64,000 nt of DNA from Deltaproteobacteria bacterium (GTDB taxonomy: Bacteria; Desulfobacterota_D; UBA1144; Nemesobacterales; JAJCZQ01), in assembly GCA_029262335.1 (NCBI GenBank), contig JAJCZQ010000017.1, positions 84,250 through 148,249 on the forward strand, given 5' to 3'. The notes beneath the pieces are model-generated. The model did not search any database and was not told where the DNA came from. It was given only the letters and a program-made list of their open reading frames with translations. Every line of letters begins with the position of its first letter. Positions within the stretch are counted from its first letter, which is position 1. Below are positions 23,950 to 33,544 of this stretch, piece after piece. A program made the translations under genes and the position numbers.

Positions 23950-25445
23950 ATCAGCGGGTTCCTCGATACTCCTAGTCTCCTGGCAAGTAACTTCCAGTTT
24001 GATGCTGTCGATTTTCCATTGCCATTGTTTGTTTCCGGTACCGCGTGCTCCATAGTGACAGCTGCTGCTATCAGTGCGGGATCAATTTCCGGAGATTCTT
24101 CGCTAAGAAGTTCCGGATGTCTTTCAATATATCCTGTGTCTATTTTTGCCTGGTTAAACTCTTCTTCATCCATAACCCTGATCAAAAAGCCTATGTTGGT
24201 CCTAACTCCAAGTACCACATACTCACTAAGTGCTGCAACCATTTTCTTTAAGGCATCTTCACGGGTTTCTCCCCAAGTAATAAGCTTTGAAAGCATCGGA
24301 TCGTAAAATGATGTAACTTCATATCCGCTGTAGATTGATGAGTCGTCCCTCACACCAGGCCCTGTAGGTGCTTTAACGTAGTGAAGTATCCCGGGAGAAG
24401 GCATAAAATTCATTGCCGGGTCTTCAGCATAAACTCTGCATTCAAGTGCATGTCCGTTAATTTTCAGGTCAGACTGCTTAAAGGGAAGTTTTTCCCCTTC
24501 GGCAATTCTTATCATCCATTTTACAATATCAATACCTGTTATCATTTCTGTTACAGGGTGTTCGACCTGCACCCTTGTGTTCATTTCAAGGAAAAAAAAG
24601 TTTTGTTTCTGGTCCATTATGAATTCAACAGTCCCGGCGCCCTGGTAATTGACAGCCTTTGCTATCCTTACCGCGGTGTCACCCATTTTTTTCCTGGTTT
24701 TTTCAGTCAGATATGCCGAAGGTGCTTCTTCTACTACTTTCTGGTGTCTTCTCTGTATAGAGCACTCTCTTTCAAAAAGGTGAAGTACCTTACCGTGAGA
24801 GTCTGCAAGTATCTGAATTTCTATATGTCTTGGCTGTTCAATAAATCTTTCTACAAAGACGGAATCATCACCAAAAGATGAAAGTGCCTCACTCTTTGCC
24901 ATTCTGAGTGAGTTTTCAAACTCTTCCTTGTCCCTTACAAGTCTCATACCTTTACCACCACCACCGGCAGAGGCTTTTATCATTACGGGATAACCGATCT
25001 TCTCGGCAACCATTGCTGCTTCGACATCGGTAACTGCTCCGTCTGATCCTGGTACAAGAGGTACCTTGGCTTCTTTTGCAATTTTTCTAGCGGTGATTTT
25101 ATCACCCATAAGCCTTATAGCTTCAGGAGTCGGGCCTATAAATACAATGCCTTCCTTTTCGCAAAGCTCTGCAAAGGAGTCATTTTCGGAAAGGAAACCA
25201 AACCCGGGATGAATGGCCTGAGCTCCGGATTTTTTTGCCACTTCGATTATTTTTTCTTTTACCAGATAACTTTCGGCCGGTTTGGGAGGGCCGATATGAT
25301 AAGCTTCATCGGCAAGTGCCACATGAAGTGAGCTTCTGTCGGCATCGGAATAGACGGCCACTGTTTTAGCCCCAAGTTCCTTACATGCCCTTATTATTCG
25401 TACGGCGATTTCGCCTCTGTTTGCTATCAGTATTTTTTCAAACAT
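23946..25445 (-). CDS. Biotin carboxylase subunit of acyl-CoA carboxylase
   Basis: A 499-aa ATP-grasp enzyme carboxylating biotin with bicarbonate and ATP. It starts MFEKILIANRGEIAVRIIRA, has the ATP-binding glycine loop KASAGGGGKGMR, and the catalytic FFLEMNTRVQVEHPVTE. A C-terminal extension of about 45 residues ends SNWKLLARRLGVSRNPL, unlike plain AccC (about 450 aa) and like propionyl-CoA/acyl-CoA carboxylase alpha subunits. It is the middle gene of the beta-BC-BCCP operon, 14 bases after the carboxyltransferase. The operon probably makes methylmalonyl-CoA from propionyl-CoA; acetyl-CoA is an alternative substrate. Confidence 0.92.
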   Translation of the reverse strand: MFEKILIANRGEIAVRIIRACKELGAKTVAVYSDADRSSLHVALADEAYHIGPPKPAESYLVKEKIIEVAKKSGAQAIHPGFGFLSENDSFAELCEKEGIVFIGPTPEAIRLMGDKITARKIAKEAKVPLVPGSDGAVTDVEAAMVAEKIGYPVMIKASAGGGGKGMRLVRDKEEFENSLRMAKSEALSSFGDDSVFVERFIEQPRHIEIQILADSHGKVLHLFERECSIQRRHQKVVEEAPSAYLTEKTRKKMGDTAVRIAKAVNYQGAGTVEFIMDQKQNFFFLEMNTRVQVEHPVTEMITGIDIVKWMIRIAEGEKLPFKQSDLKINGHALECRVYAEDPAMNFMPSPGILHYVKAPTGPGVRDDSSIYSGYEVTSFYDPMLSKLITWGETREDALKKMVAALSEYVVLGVRTNIGFLIRVMDEEEFNQAKIDTGYIERHPELLSEESPEIDPALIAAAVTMEHAVPETNNGNGKSTASNWKLLARRLGVSRNPLI

Positions 25446-25459
25446 CAGTTACCTCAAAA

Positions 25460-27004
25460 TTAAAGCGGAATATTTCCATGTTTTTTCGGCGGGTTAGTCT
25501 GTCTTTTCCCATCCAGCATATCAAGCGCAAGCGCTATCCTGTGTCTTGTGTCCTCTGGTTTAATTACTTCATCAATATATCCAAGGTCTGCAGCCCTGTA
25601 AGGGTTTGCAAAGTTCTGCTTGTATTCATCAATAAGTTTTAATCTTTCTGCATCAGGGTCATCAGCCCCTGCAATCTGTCCTTTAAAAATAATGTTTACA
25701 GCTCCGTCCGAGCCCATAACAGCAATCTCGGCAGTCGGGTAAGCAAGGTTGACATCACCTCTTATATGCTTGGAGGACATTACATCATATGCCCCGCCAT
25801 ATGCCTTTCTTGTTATGACAGTGACCCTTGGGACGGTTGCTTCGCAGTATGCATACAGCAGTTTCGCCCCGTGCCTTATGATTCCGCCCCATTCCTGTTC
25901 AGTACCGGGTAAAAATCCGGGTACATCCACAAATGAAACAATCGGAATATTAAAACAGTCACAAAACCTGACAAACCTGCCGGCTTTTATTGAAGCATCG
26001 ATATCAAGGCATCCTGCAAGAACCATTGGCTGGTTGCCTACAATGCCAACAGACCTGCCGTTTATCCTGGCAAATCCTACAACAATGTTTTGAGCAAAGT
26101 GCTCCTGAATTTCAAAAAAGTAGTTGTCATCGACAACTTTATTTATTAATTCCTTTATGTCATATGGTTTATTCGGATTAACAGGGACTATTTCCCTGAG
26201 GCTTTCTTCTTTCCTGTCAACAGGATCATCACATGGCACCCTTGGAGGGTCTTCCATATTATTTGATGGCAGAAAGCTTAGTAGTTCTTTTATAATTGAA
26301 ATGGAATCTTCATCATTTTCTGCAGCAAAGTGAGCAACGCCGCTTTTTGAGTTGTGTACCATTGCACCACCAAGATCTTCTGATGATACATCTTCATGGG
26401 TTACAGCCTTGATTACGTCCGGTCCTGTGATAAACATGTAACTCGTATCTTTTGACATTACTGTAAAGTCGTTCATTACAGGGGAGTAAACTGCACCACC
26501 GGCACATGGCCCCATTATACCGGCTATCTGTGGTACAACACCTGAAGCCAGAACATTTCTTAAAAATATGTCTGCATATGCCCCAAGGCTTTCAACACCT
26601 TCCTGGATCCTTGCACCGCCTGAGTCATTAAGCCCAATTACGGGTGCTCCGACTTCCATGGCTTTTTCCATTATTTTACAGATCTTTTTCCCATGAGCGA
26701 GGCCCAGGGAACCACCAAATACTGTAAAGTCCTGCGCATAAACAAAGACCTGCCTGCCTTCAATTTTTCCGTAGCCGGTAACAACCCCGTCACCAAGAAA
26801 TTTTTTGTCACCCATTCCAAAATCGTCGCATCTGTGTACTACGAATTTATCAAGTTCAACAAAACTGTTTTTGTCCAGGAGAAGGTCAATTCTTTCCCTG
26901 GCAGTGAGTTTTCCAAGATCGTGCTGCCTTTTTATTCTGGCTTCACCACCACCAAGTTCGGCTTCTTTTTCTTTCTGTTCTAAAAATTCAATTTTTTCCT
27001 TCAT
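25460..27004 (-). CDS. Acyl-CoA (propionyl-CoA) carboxylase beta subunit, carboxyltransferase
   Basis: A 514-aa crotonase-fold carboxyltransferase. Motifs are [84 protein letters not shown] and [18 protein letters not shown], with the two oxyanion-hole Gly-Gly pairs. The single 510-520-residue chain is the PccB/methylmalonyl-CoA-decarboxylase-alpha type, not split AccA/AccD. Ribosome site AGGAG is 8 bases before the ATG. No Na+-pumping decarboxylase subunits are nearby, so a soluble propionyl-CoA carboxylase is favoured. The 160-base upstream gap holds only AT-rich sequence. Confidence 0.93.
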   Translation of the reverse strand: MKEKIEFLEQKEKEAELGGGEARIKRQHDLGKLTARERIDLLLDKNSFVELDKFVVHRCDDFGMGDKKFLGDGVVTGYGKIEGRQVFVYAQDFTVFGGSLGLAHGKKICKIMEKAMEVGAPVIGLNDSGGARIQEGVESLGAYADIFLRNVLASGVVPQIAGIMGPCAGGAVYSPVMNDFTVMSKDTSYMFITGPDVIKAVTHEDVSSEDLGGAMVHNSKSGVAHFAAENDEDSISIIKELLSFLPSNNMEDPPRVPCDDPVDRKEESLREIVPVNPNKPYDIKELINKVVDDNYFFEIQEHFAQNIVVGFARINGRSVGIVGNQPMVLAGCLDIDASIKAGRFVRFCDCFNIPIVSFVDVPGFLPGTEQEWGGIIRHGAKLLYAYCEATVPRVTVITRKAYGGAYDVMSSKHIRGDVNLAYPTAEIAVMGSDGAVNIIFKGQIAGADDPDAERLKLIDEYKQNFANPYRAADLGYIDEVIKPEDTRHRIALALDMLDGKRQTNPPKKHGNIPL

Positions 27005-27164
27005 TCATAAGGCTCCTGATAAAATGTTGCATTTAATGATGCGATTTTTTATAAACAATTATGCTGAGTATTGTTTTTGAAATGTATTTTTAAAAATCCA
27101 GTGAAATATAACACAATGATTAATAAATATAAAACTTATTATTAATATAGATGTCTTTGGGGTT

Positions 27165-27758
27165 TTAAGTCAAATTACTCCATATATTCCTAACCTGCTC
27201 CCGGGTATTTTCCAACTTACCATTATTGTCGATAATATAGTCTGCATGCTTTATCTTTTCACTGTTGCTAAGCTGGGATTTAATCCGGGCATTGATCTGC
27301 TCCACGGAAAGATCACCCCTGCCTTTTAGTCTTTTTTTCTGTTCCTCTTCGTTTATAGAAACCACAATTAATTTTTCTATTAATTTGAGCAAACCTTTCT
27401 TTTCCAGAATTAGAGCAGCTTCTACTATTACTATGTCTGCCCCTTTTTCACTGTAGCTCTCAATTGAGCTTAAAATTTCATCATATATCCTGGGGTGAAT
27501 AATACTGTTTAACTGTTCTCTTTTTTCATCGCTGCTGAACACAATCTCAGCTACATGCTTCCGGTTTAATGAGCCATCTGAATTTAAAATACATTCCCCA
27601 AATAGTTGGGCAATTTCCTTAAGTGCCGGTTTCCCCTGTTGCACTACGTCTCTTGCAACCTGATCGGCATCAATTATTTCGGCACCGAGTTCTTTGAATA
27701 AAAGTGCTACGGTAGATTTACCAGAGCCTATATTCCCTGTTAGTCCTATTACTTTCAT
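27165..27758 (-). CDS. coaE: Dephospho-CoA kinase
   Basis: A 197-aa P-loop kinase for the last step of coenzyme A synthesis, phosphorylating the ribose 3'-hydroxyl of dephospho-CoA. P-loop GNIGSGKS is at 8-15, followed by AEIIDADQVARDVVQQG and IHPRIYDEIL, all family signatures. Length is normal. It stands alone between the carboxylase operon and a divergent RraA-family gene, 97 bases away. Confidence 0.95.
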   Translation of the reverse strand: MKVIGLTGNIGSGKSTVALLFKELGAEIIDADQVARDVVQQGKPALKEIAQLFGECILNSDGSLNRKHVAEIVFSSDEKREQLNSIIHPRIYDEILSSIESYSEKGADIVIVEAALILEKKGLLKLIEKLIVVSINEEEQKKRLKGRGDLSVEQINARIKSQLSNSEKIKHADYIIDNNGKLENTREQVRNIWSNLT

Positions 27759-27855
27759 CTTTATAAATTATGATTATAAGTAATATTTAATCAAATATCT
27801 GAGTATATATACAAACTGAACACTAAAAAATTGTTTTAATTAATATGGAGGCAAC

Positions 27856-28344
27856 ATGAGTTTTACTACACCAGACCTATGCGATGATTTCCCTGAACTT
27901 GTCAGGGTAGTTGATCCGATGTTTAATAATTTTGGGGGTAATGATACCTTTGGCGGCGAAATTGTTACGGTTAAATGCTTTGAAGACAATTCACTAGTTA
28001 AAGAAAATGCCTCTAAGCCTGGACACGGAAAGGTAATGGTTGTAGACGGCGGTGGGTCACTAAGGCGGGCCCTGCTCGGAGACCTGATAACTAAGGATGC
28101 AGTTAAGAATGGCTGGGAAGGTTTTGTTATTTACGGATGCATCCGTGATGTGGATATTATTGGCAGGCTGGATATTGGTGTGAAAGCACTCGATACAGTG
28201 CCTCTTAAAACAGAGAAAAAAGGAATAGGTGACCTTAATATTGCTATAACTTTTGGCGGTGTTACTTTCAGGCCGGGTGAGTATGTCTATGCTGATAATA
28301 ACGGCGTGGTTGTTTCAAAAGAAAAATTATTAACGGATGATTAG
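27856..28344 (+). CDS. RraA-family protein, possible HMG/CHA-type aldolase
   Basis: A 162-aa protein with the RraA fold: [47 protein letters not shown] and LDIGVKAL. E. coli RraA inhibits RNase E by protein interaction. Related enzymes are divalent-metal aldolases (4-hydroxy-4-methyl-2-oxoglutarate type) that need an Arg-Asp pair after the GxxxxGxxRD loop. This protein keeps that Arg-Asp (CIRD), where E. coli RraA, as I recall it, has Arg-Gln. An aldolase/oxaloacetate decarboxylase activity is therefore possible. GGAGG stands upstream of the ATG. Its stop overlaps that of gltX by 4 bases. Confidence 0.82.
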   Translation: MSFTTPDLCDDFPELVRVVDPMFNNFGGNDTFGGEIVTVKCFEDNSLVKENASKPGHGKVMVVDGGGSLRRALLGDLITKDAVKNGWEGFVIYGCIRDVDIIGRLDIGVKALDTVPLKTEKKGIGDLNIAITFGGVTFRPGEYVYADNNGVVVSKEKLLTDD

Positions 28345-29729
28345 ATTGAATCTATTGCTTTTTGTATTCTGCTTATTACAACTTCTTTACCAAGAATTTC
28401 AATGACCTCACCAATCCCCGGACTTACAGTGCCTCCTGTAAGGGCCACTCGCATAGGCTGTGCGATTTTGCCGAATTTCAGGTCAAGCTCTTCGACAACC
28501 TCCTCAAGAGCTTTTTGAATATTGTCATAAGTAAAGTTTTCAACCGAACTCAGTTTCCCGGATAATGCCTGCAGCACCGGCCTTGTATCTTCTGTCAGAA
28601 ACTTGTTTCTTGCCTTTTCTTCATATTCATTAACATCATTGTAAAAATATGAAGACTGACTCACAAAATCATTAAGAGTTTTTGATCTTTCCCGAAGCTG
28701 TTCAATAATTTTTAATAATTTATCGTCATCTTCTGCTTTATATCCTTTGCCGTTCATGAGCGGTAATATGAGCTCTGCAATCTCTTTAGCGGGTTTTTCC
28801 TTTATATAATGAGCATTTAGCCACTGGAGCTTTTCGGGATTAAAAACGGCGGGGGACTTTCCAACATTATCAAGTGTAAACTTTTCAACAAGTTCATCTT
28901 TTGAGAAAATTTCTTCGTCCCCAAAAGACCAGCCAAGCCTTGTAAGATAGTTTATCATTGCTTCGGGCAGATAACCGTCGTCCCTGTAAGCGCCGACTGA
29001 TGTTGCGCCGTGGCGTTTGCTGAGTTTTGTCTTGTCGGCACCATGAATCATCGAAACATGTGCAAACTCGGGAAGATTAAATCCAAGTGCATCGTAAATT
29101 AACTGCTGTTTAGGTGTATTTATAAGATGGTCATCCCCACGGATAATATGGGTCAGTTCCATTAAGGCATCATCAATTACAACTGCAAAGTTGTAGGTTG
29201 CAAAGCCGTCCATACGTAAGATTATAAAGTCATCTATTTCCCCGGCATCGAAACTAATTTTTCCCCTTAGTATGTCATGTACTTCTATTTCACCTGTGTC
29301 AGGAGTGAGTATTCTTATTGAATAGGGTTTGTCGGGGCCGGAATTTTCATCTGCCCATTCCCTTTTGTACTGAAAAAACTCCCCTTTGTCCTGTGCTTCT
29401 TTCCTTTTATCGGCAAGCTGTTCAGGTGTAACGTAGCATTTATATGCTTTTCCGGATTCAAGCATCTTATTTGCATATTCATTGTAAAGCTCAAGCCTTT
29501 CAGACTGCTTTATAGGGGTTCCGTCCCAGTCGAGGCCAAGCCATTTCATGGAATCATAAATTTCATTAAGGGATTCTTCTGTGGACCGTACCTGGTCGGT
29601 ATCTTCAATCCTAAGTACAAATTCCCCGCCATGGTGACGGGCAAAAAGCCAGTTGAATATAGCAGTCCTTGCTCCACCAAGATGGAGAGAGCCCGTGGGA
29701 CTTGGTGCAAATCTTGTTTTTACAGACAT
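28341..29729 (-). CDS. gltX: Glutamyl-tRNA synthetase
   Basis: A 462-aa class I synthetase charging tRNA-Glu. The HIGH-type motif is SLHLGGART in [13 protein letters not shown], and the KMSKS-type motif is KLSKR in [30 protein letters not shown] at the N-terminus and EDTDQVRST fix the identity. The C-terminal anticodon-binding region is present and the length is usual. Whether it is discriminating or also misacylates tRNA-Gln cannot be said here. It is followed on the same strand, upstream, by the glutaredoxin gene 41 bases away. Confidence 0.96.
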   Translation of the reverse strand: MSVKTRFAPSPTGSLHLGGARTAIFNWLFARHHGGEFVLRIEDTDQVRSTEESLNEIYDSMKWLGLDWDGTPIKQSERLELYNEYANKMLESGKAYKCYVTPEQLADKRKEAQDKGEFFQYKREWADENSGPDKPYSIRILTPDTGEIEVHDILRGKISFDAGEIDDFIILRMDGFATYNFAVVIDDALMELTHIIRGDDHLINTPKQQLIYDALGFNLPEFAHVSMIHGADKTKLSKRHGATSVGAYRDDGYLPEAMINYLTRLGWSFGDEEIFSKDELVEKFTLDNVGKSPAVFNPEKLQWLNAHYIKEKPAKEIAELILPLMNGKGYKAEDDDKLLKIIEQLRERSKTLNDFVSQSSYFYNDVNEYEEKARNKFLTEDTRPVLQALSGKLSSVENFTYDNIQKALEEVVEELDLKFGKIAQPMRVALTGGTVSPGIGEVIEILGKEVVISRIQKAIDSI

Positions 29730-29770
29730 CGGAATTAAAGTAAATAAAGTTTAGTGAGTGTCAATTATTA

Positions 29771-30022
29771 TTAATTCAGTAGTTCATCAAGCTTGTTTGC
29801 CCTTTCAAGAGAGACAAGCTGATCGTAACCGCCAATGAGTTCATCGCCGATCAGTATTATTGGTACAGTCCGCCAGTTGAGCTTTTGCATTGTTTCAATC
29901 TTTTTTTCAGGGTTTTTATCAAGATTTACTTCATCGTATTCAATACCCTTGCTGTCCAGCAGCTGTTTTGCTCTAATGCAATACGGACAGTAGCTGCTTG
30001 TATATATTTGAACTTTATTCAT
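29771..30022 (-). CDS. grxC: Glutaredoxin
   Basis: An 83-aa thioredoxin-fold protein with the dithiol active site CPYC (12-15) in YTSSYCPYCIRAKQLL, the cis-proline region WRTVPIILIG and the glutathione-binding GGYDQL. This matches class I Grx3/GrxC. It reduces disulfides using glutathione, consistent with the glutamate-cysteine ligase gene at 54.8 kb. The start is ATG 30022 with a modest purine-rich leader. It may be co-transcribed with gltX, 41 bases downstream. Confidence 0.93.
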   Translation of the reverse strand: MNKVQIYTSSYCPYCIRAKQLLDSKGIEYDEVNLDKNPEKKIETMQKLNWRTVPIILIGDELIGGYDQLVSLERANKLDELLN

Positions 30023-30121
30023 GGAAAATTATGATGCTTGGTTTTTAGAATAGATTCAAGTATTCTTGACAGCAGCTTAGTTGAAAAATGGTGTTCACAA
30101 ACAAAATTACCAAAAAAAATT

Positions 30122-30673
30122 ATGTATACCCGTTTACTGATTCTTCCAGTTTTTGTTGCCCTTGCTCTAACTATTAGTTCGTGCTCTGTATTTAAATTTG
30201 CGAAAATTTATGCTTCCTCTGACCCCGGCAGCGGGCAGCTGCAAGGTGATGTTTATACAACTGATCTCACAAGCTACAGGATTGGCACACTCGGGAATAA
30301 CTGGAAAAGGGTAAACATAGATTACGGGGACCTGTTTTTTACAAACAAAAAAAGGACTTCTGCCATTACCGTGAATTCTTCGTGCGGCCCTAACAAAGCC
30401 AAATACAGCCTCACTGCACTTGCAGGATCATTACTGGTTGGTATTAAAGGGAAACAGCTTATTGAGAGGGAATTAATACAGGTGGATGGCCAGGAAGCAT
30501 TATTTTCACTTTATGATGCAAAGTATGAAGGAGAGGACCTTAAAATATCTACAGTAGTATTTAAAAAAGAGCAGTGTGTTTATGATTTCAGTTATTCGAA
30601 TATAAACGATGAATTTGATACTTACTTTAAAGAATTTGTTACTTTCCTGTCGAAATTCAGGGTACTGAGCTAA
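30122..30673 (+). CDS. Lipoprotein upstream of MlaE-type permease
   Basis: A 183-aa protein with a lipoprotein signal peptide; MYTRLLILPVFVALALTISSC gives lipobox ISSC with Cys21. I chose ATG 30122 because the frame upstream only offers a TTG at 30038 and no signal sequence. The mature part has GTLGNNWKRVNIDYGDLFFTNKK, SSCGPNKAKYSLTALAGSLLVGIKGK and a C-terminal DFSYSNINDEFDTYFKEFVTFL. I do not recognise the family. The gene ends 3 bases before the MlaE-type permease gene, so a role in the same lipid-transport system is inferred, perhaps as an outer-membrane partner. Confidence 0.7.
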   Translation: MYTRLLILPVFVALALTISSCSVFKFAKIYASSDPGSGQLQGDVYTTDLTSYRIGTLGNNWKRVNIDYGDLFFTNKKRTSAITVNSSCGPNKAKYSLTALAGSLLVGIKGKQLIERELIQVDGQEALFSLYDAKYEGEDLKISTVVFKKEQCVYDFSYSNINDEFDTYFKEFVTFLSKFRVLS

Positions 30674-30676
30674 GCT

Positions 30677-31462
30677 ATGATCGGCCTCTTTTACAAAATT
30701 GGAGCATTTTGTATTGATTCATTATTAACTGTCGGGGAAGTTACAATATTTTGCTATAATGCTTTTATTACAACACTGAAACCACCTTATGACTATAAAC
30801 AGATAACAGAACAGGTATTTGAAATTGGTATTAAATCAATATTGATTGTAATTGTATCAGCTCTAGCAATCGGGATGGTTATGGTTGTCCAGCTATCGTG
30901 GGGATTTGCATGGTTCGGAGCAAAAGGGCTTGTAGGCCCGGTTGTTACGTTGTCATTTGTAAGAGAACTTGGCCCTGTTGTAACTTCACTCCTCGTAGGA
31001 GGAAGGGTAGGCTCGGGGATTACAGCCGAAATTGGTTCAATGAATGTTACCGAGCAGATAGATGCAATAAAGACACTTGGTGCAGACCCGATAAAAAAAC
31101 TTGTAGCTCCAAGGATCTGGGCTGCAATGATTTCTTTTCCCCTACTCGCCATTATTTCCAACCTCGCAGGTATATTTGGTGCTATGATTATTTCTTCAAT
31201 TGATCTTGATATAGGGCCCCAGCTGTTTTTAACTTCAACAAGAGAGTGGGTCGGGGTAGATGATTTTATAAGTGGTATTTCAAAAACCTTTTTCTTCGGT
31301 TTAATTGTTGCTTTCACAGGGTGTTATATTGGTATGAACGCAGAAGGCGGGACACAGGGAGTAGGAAGGGCAACAACAAGGACTGTTGTAGTATCTTTGT
31401 TATTAATTATTATTTCCGATTTTCTACTATCAAAATTATTTGTCTTTTTATTTTATATTTAA
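30677..31462 (+). CDS. mlaE: MlaE-type phospholipid ABC transporter permease
   Basis: A 261-aa membrane protein of the YrbE/MlaE family, which carries lipids between inner and outer membranes. Signatures are FVRELGPVVTSLLVGGRVGSG, EIGSMNVTEQIDAIKTLGADP and LVAPRIWAAMISFPLL. About five hydrophobic helices are seen. In other genomes mlaE stands next to mlaF and an MCE-domain gene mlaD. Here the next gene is an aminotransferase; an MlaF-like ATPase occurs at 40.2 kb and no MCE protein is in the window. It directly follows the lipoprotein gene. Confidence 0.92.
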   Translation: MIGLFYKIGAFCIDSLLTVGEVTIFCYNAFITTLKPPYDYKQITEQVFEIGIKSILIVIVSALAIGMVMVVQLSWGFAWFGAKGLVGPVVTLSFVRELGPVVTSLLVGGRVGSGITAEIGSMNVTEQIDAIKTLGADPIKKLVAPRIWAAMISFPLLAIISNLAGIFGAMIISSIDLDIGPQLFLTSTREWVGVDDFISGISKTFFFGLIVAFTGCYIGMNAEGGTQGVGRATTRTVVVSLLLIIISDFLLSKLFVFLFYI

Positions 31463-31488
31463 TTTTTTATAACGGAGGAGTCTCATAA

Positions 31489-32610
31489 TTGTCCTTATCA
31501 GAAAACAGCAGTACTAAAATGAAATCAAAGCTATTAATGGGTCCCGGGCCCAGCAATGTAAGCAGGAGAGTTTATGACGCTCTTGCAACACCTATTATAG
31601 GCCATCTTGATCCCGAATTTCTGGATATGATGGACGAAACCACCCAGATGCTAAGGGATGTATTCCAGACTAAGAACAAGCTTACAATCCCTGTCTCCGG
31701 CACCGGAAGCTCCGGAATGGAAGCAGGTTTTGTCAATATACTTGAACCAGGTGATAAGGTAGTTATCGGGGTGAATGGGGTATTTGGCGAGAGGATGTCA
31801 GATGTTGCTTCGAGATACGGCGGCGAGGTTATAAGGATAGAAGAAGAATGGGGAAGAATTATAGAGCCCTCAAGAGTAATAGATGTATTAAAACAAAATC
31901 CTGATACAAAACTTGTGGCTATTGTGCATGCTGAGACATCAACCGGGGCAAAACAGCCGCTTCAGGAGATAGGTGATTATGTAAAAGGGACTGATACACT
32001 CCTGCTGGTAGATGCGGTAACCTCACTTGCAGGATGCGAACTTAAAATTGACGATTGGAACATTGATATATGCTATAGCGGAACGCAAAAGTGCTTAAGC
32101 GTTCCTCCAGGGCTTTCCCCTGTAACGTTTAGTGATAAAGCAGTGGATGTGATAGAGGCAAGGGGTTCCAAGGTTGAGAGCTGGTATCTTGACCTCTCCA
32201 TGATAAGGAAATACTGGGGTAGTGAAAGGGTCTACCATCATACAGCACCAATTTCCATGATTTATGCCCTGAGAGAAGGGCTTAAGATTATATTGGAAGA
32301 AGGCCTTGAGGAAAGGCACAAAAGGCACCAGATGGTTGGGGACTATTTTGTTGAAGAAATTAGCAAGCTCGGATTTAGTTTGTTTGCCCAGGAAGGGCAC
32401 AGGCTCCCTATGCTTGTATCCGTAGTCTTACCAGACGGAATAGACGATGACCAGGTAAGATCAAAACTCCTTCAGGAACATGGAATTGAAATAGGTGTTG
32501 GCCTTGGTAAAACAAGGGGTAAAATATGGAGAATAGGGTTAATGGGTGAATCCTGTACAAAAGAGAACGTAGATATTTTTATTGGTGCATTAAAAGAAAT
32601 AATAAGCTAG
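31489..32610 (+). CDS. Alanine-glyoxylate / serine-pyruvate-type aminotransferase (class V)
   Basis: A 373-aa fold-type I PLP enzyme. The PLP lysine is Lys201 in YSGTQKCLSVPPGLSP. KLLMGPGPSNVSRRV, SGTGSSGMEAGFVN and HAETSTGAKQPL are typical of the serine-glyoxylate/alanine-glyoxylate aminotransferase family. The start is TTG at 31489 with GGAGGAG eight bases upstream; ATG 31519 is less well placed. It probably interconverts glyoxylate or hydroxypyruvate with amino acids, but the exact pair is not evident. A 101-base gap follows before the ribosomal-protein promoter. Confidence 0.88.
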   Translation: MSLSENSSTKMKSKLLMGPGPSNVSRRVYDALATPIIGHLDPEFLDMMDETTQMLRDVFQTKNKLTIPVSGTGSSGMEAGFVNILEPGDKVVIGVNGVFGERMSDVASRYGGEVIRIEEEWGRIIEPSRVIDVLKQNPDTKLVAIVHAETSTGAKQPLQEIGDYVKGTDTLLLVDAVTSLAGCELKIDDWNIDICYSGTQKCLSVPPGLSPVTFSDKAVDVIEARGSKVESWYLDLSMIRKYWGSERVYHHTAPISMIYALREGLKIILEEGLEERHKRHQMVGDYFVEEISKLGFSLFAQEGHRLPMLVSVVLPDGIDDDQVRSKLLQEHGIEIGVGLGKTRGKIWRIGLMGESCTKENVDIFIGALKEIIS

Positions 32611-32655
32611 TATTTATTAAAATTATTTGAGGAAAAAAAGCGATATAGGTACATC

Positions 32656-32683
32656 TTGACATTATATTAGATTTTGGTAGAAT
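32656..32683 (+). promoter_or_regulatory. Sigma-70 promoter for rplM-rpsI
   Basis: TTGACA (32656-32661), a 16-base spacer and TAGAAT (32678-32683) stand 29 bases before the rplM ATG. This is a near-consensus promoter suited to a highly expressed ribosomal operon. Confidence 0.75.
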
Positions 32684-32711
32684 GACACACCTTATTGTTT
32701 AGGAAAATAGT

Positions 32712-33140
32712 ATGAAATCATATATGGCAAAAAACGAAGAAGCAGACCAGAAATGGTTTATTATTGACGCTGAAGGCAAGACTGTTGGCAGACTTGCTAC
32801 CAAAGTTGCAACATTGCTCAGGGGTAAAGGAAAACCACAATTTACTCCACATGCAGATATTGGCGATTTTGTTGTAGTTATCAATGCTGATAAAGTTAAT
32901 TTTACCGGTAACAAATGGAGCCAGAAGACTTATTACTGGCATACGCAGTTCCCAGGTGGAATAAAATCAATTACAGCTGAAAAACTAAAAGAAAAAGAAC
33001 CAGAAGAAATTTTAAGAAAAGCTGTCTGGGGTATGCTGCCGAAATCTAAATGGCAGAAAACTCTTATTGGCAGATTAAAAGTATATGCGGGTGATTCCCA
33101 CCCTCATTTGGCCCAACAGCCGGAAGCACTGGAGGTTTAA
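32712..33140 (+). CDS. rplM: 50S ribosomal protein uL13
   Basis: A 142-aa ribosomal protein with WFIIDAEGKTVGRLATKVA, GDFVVVINADKV and GMLPKSKWQKTLIGRLKVY, all uL13 signatures. It assembles early on 23S rRNA. AGGA precedes the ATG. The rpsI gene begins 5 bases after the stop, the usual bacterial rplM-rpsI pair. Confidence 0.96.
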   Translation: MKSYMAKNEEADQKWFIIDAEGKTVGRLATKVATLLRGKGKPQFTPHADIGDFVVVINADKVNFTGNKWSQKTYYWHTQFPGGIKSITAEKLKEKEPEEILRKAVWGMLPKSKWQKTLIGRLKVYAGDSHPHLAQQPEALEV

Positions 33141-33144
33141 TTAA

Positions 33145-33537
33145 TTGTCTGAAACATTATATAACGGAACTGGACGCAGAAAAACATCGGTAGCCAGGGT
33201 ATGGTTAAAACCCGGCAAAGGTAGTTTTAAGGTTAATAACAGGGAATTAAATGAATATTTTCCCCGCGAATCATGGCAGATACAGGCCAGAGAACCTCTT
33301 GCAGTAACAGAAACTGATGGTCAGTTCGATATACTTGTAAATGTACAGGGCGGTGGTTTAACAGGACAGGCCGGTGCAGTCAGACACGGACTTTCAAGGG
33401 CTTTGCTTCAATCCAATGACACACTACGTAAGAAACTAAAAGTAGCCGGATTTCTAAGACGTGACTCAAGAATGGTCGAAAGTAAGAAATACGGTAAAAG
33501 AAAAGCAAGAAGAGGACAGCAGTTCTCAAAGAGGTAA
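33145..33537 (+). CDS. rpsI: 30S ribosomal protein uS9
   Basis: A 130-aa protein starting YNGTGRRKTSVARVWLKPG and ending in the conserved basic tail GKRKARRGQQFSKR that reaches the P-site tRNA. VNVQGGGLTGQAGAVRHGLSRALL is diagnostic. The start is TTG 33145, 9 bases after GGAGG; no ATG lies nearby. The inositol-phosphate synthase frame begins 8 bases after its stop. Confidence 0.96.
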   Translation: MSETLYNGTGRRKTSVARVWLKPGKGSFKVNNRELNEYFPRESWQIQAREPLAVTETDGQFDILVNVQGGGLTGQAGAVRHGLSRALLQSNDTLRKKLKVAGFLRRDSRMVESKKYGKRKARRGQQFSKR

Positions 33538-33544
33538 TTTCTTC

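Noticed and set aside
24381..24881. 166-codon open frame antisense to the biotin carboxylase gene
   Set aside because: It is a shadow of a well-supported ATP-grasp gene; no ribosome site and no recognisable protein composition (Cys/Phe/His-rich).
30038..30121. TTG start 84 bases upstream of the MlaE-linked lipoprotein
   Set aside because: It would bury the lipoprotein signal peptide inside the protein.
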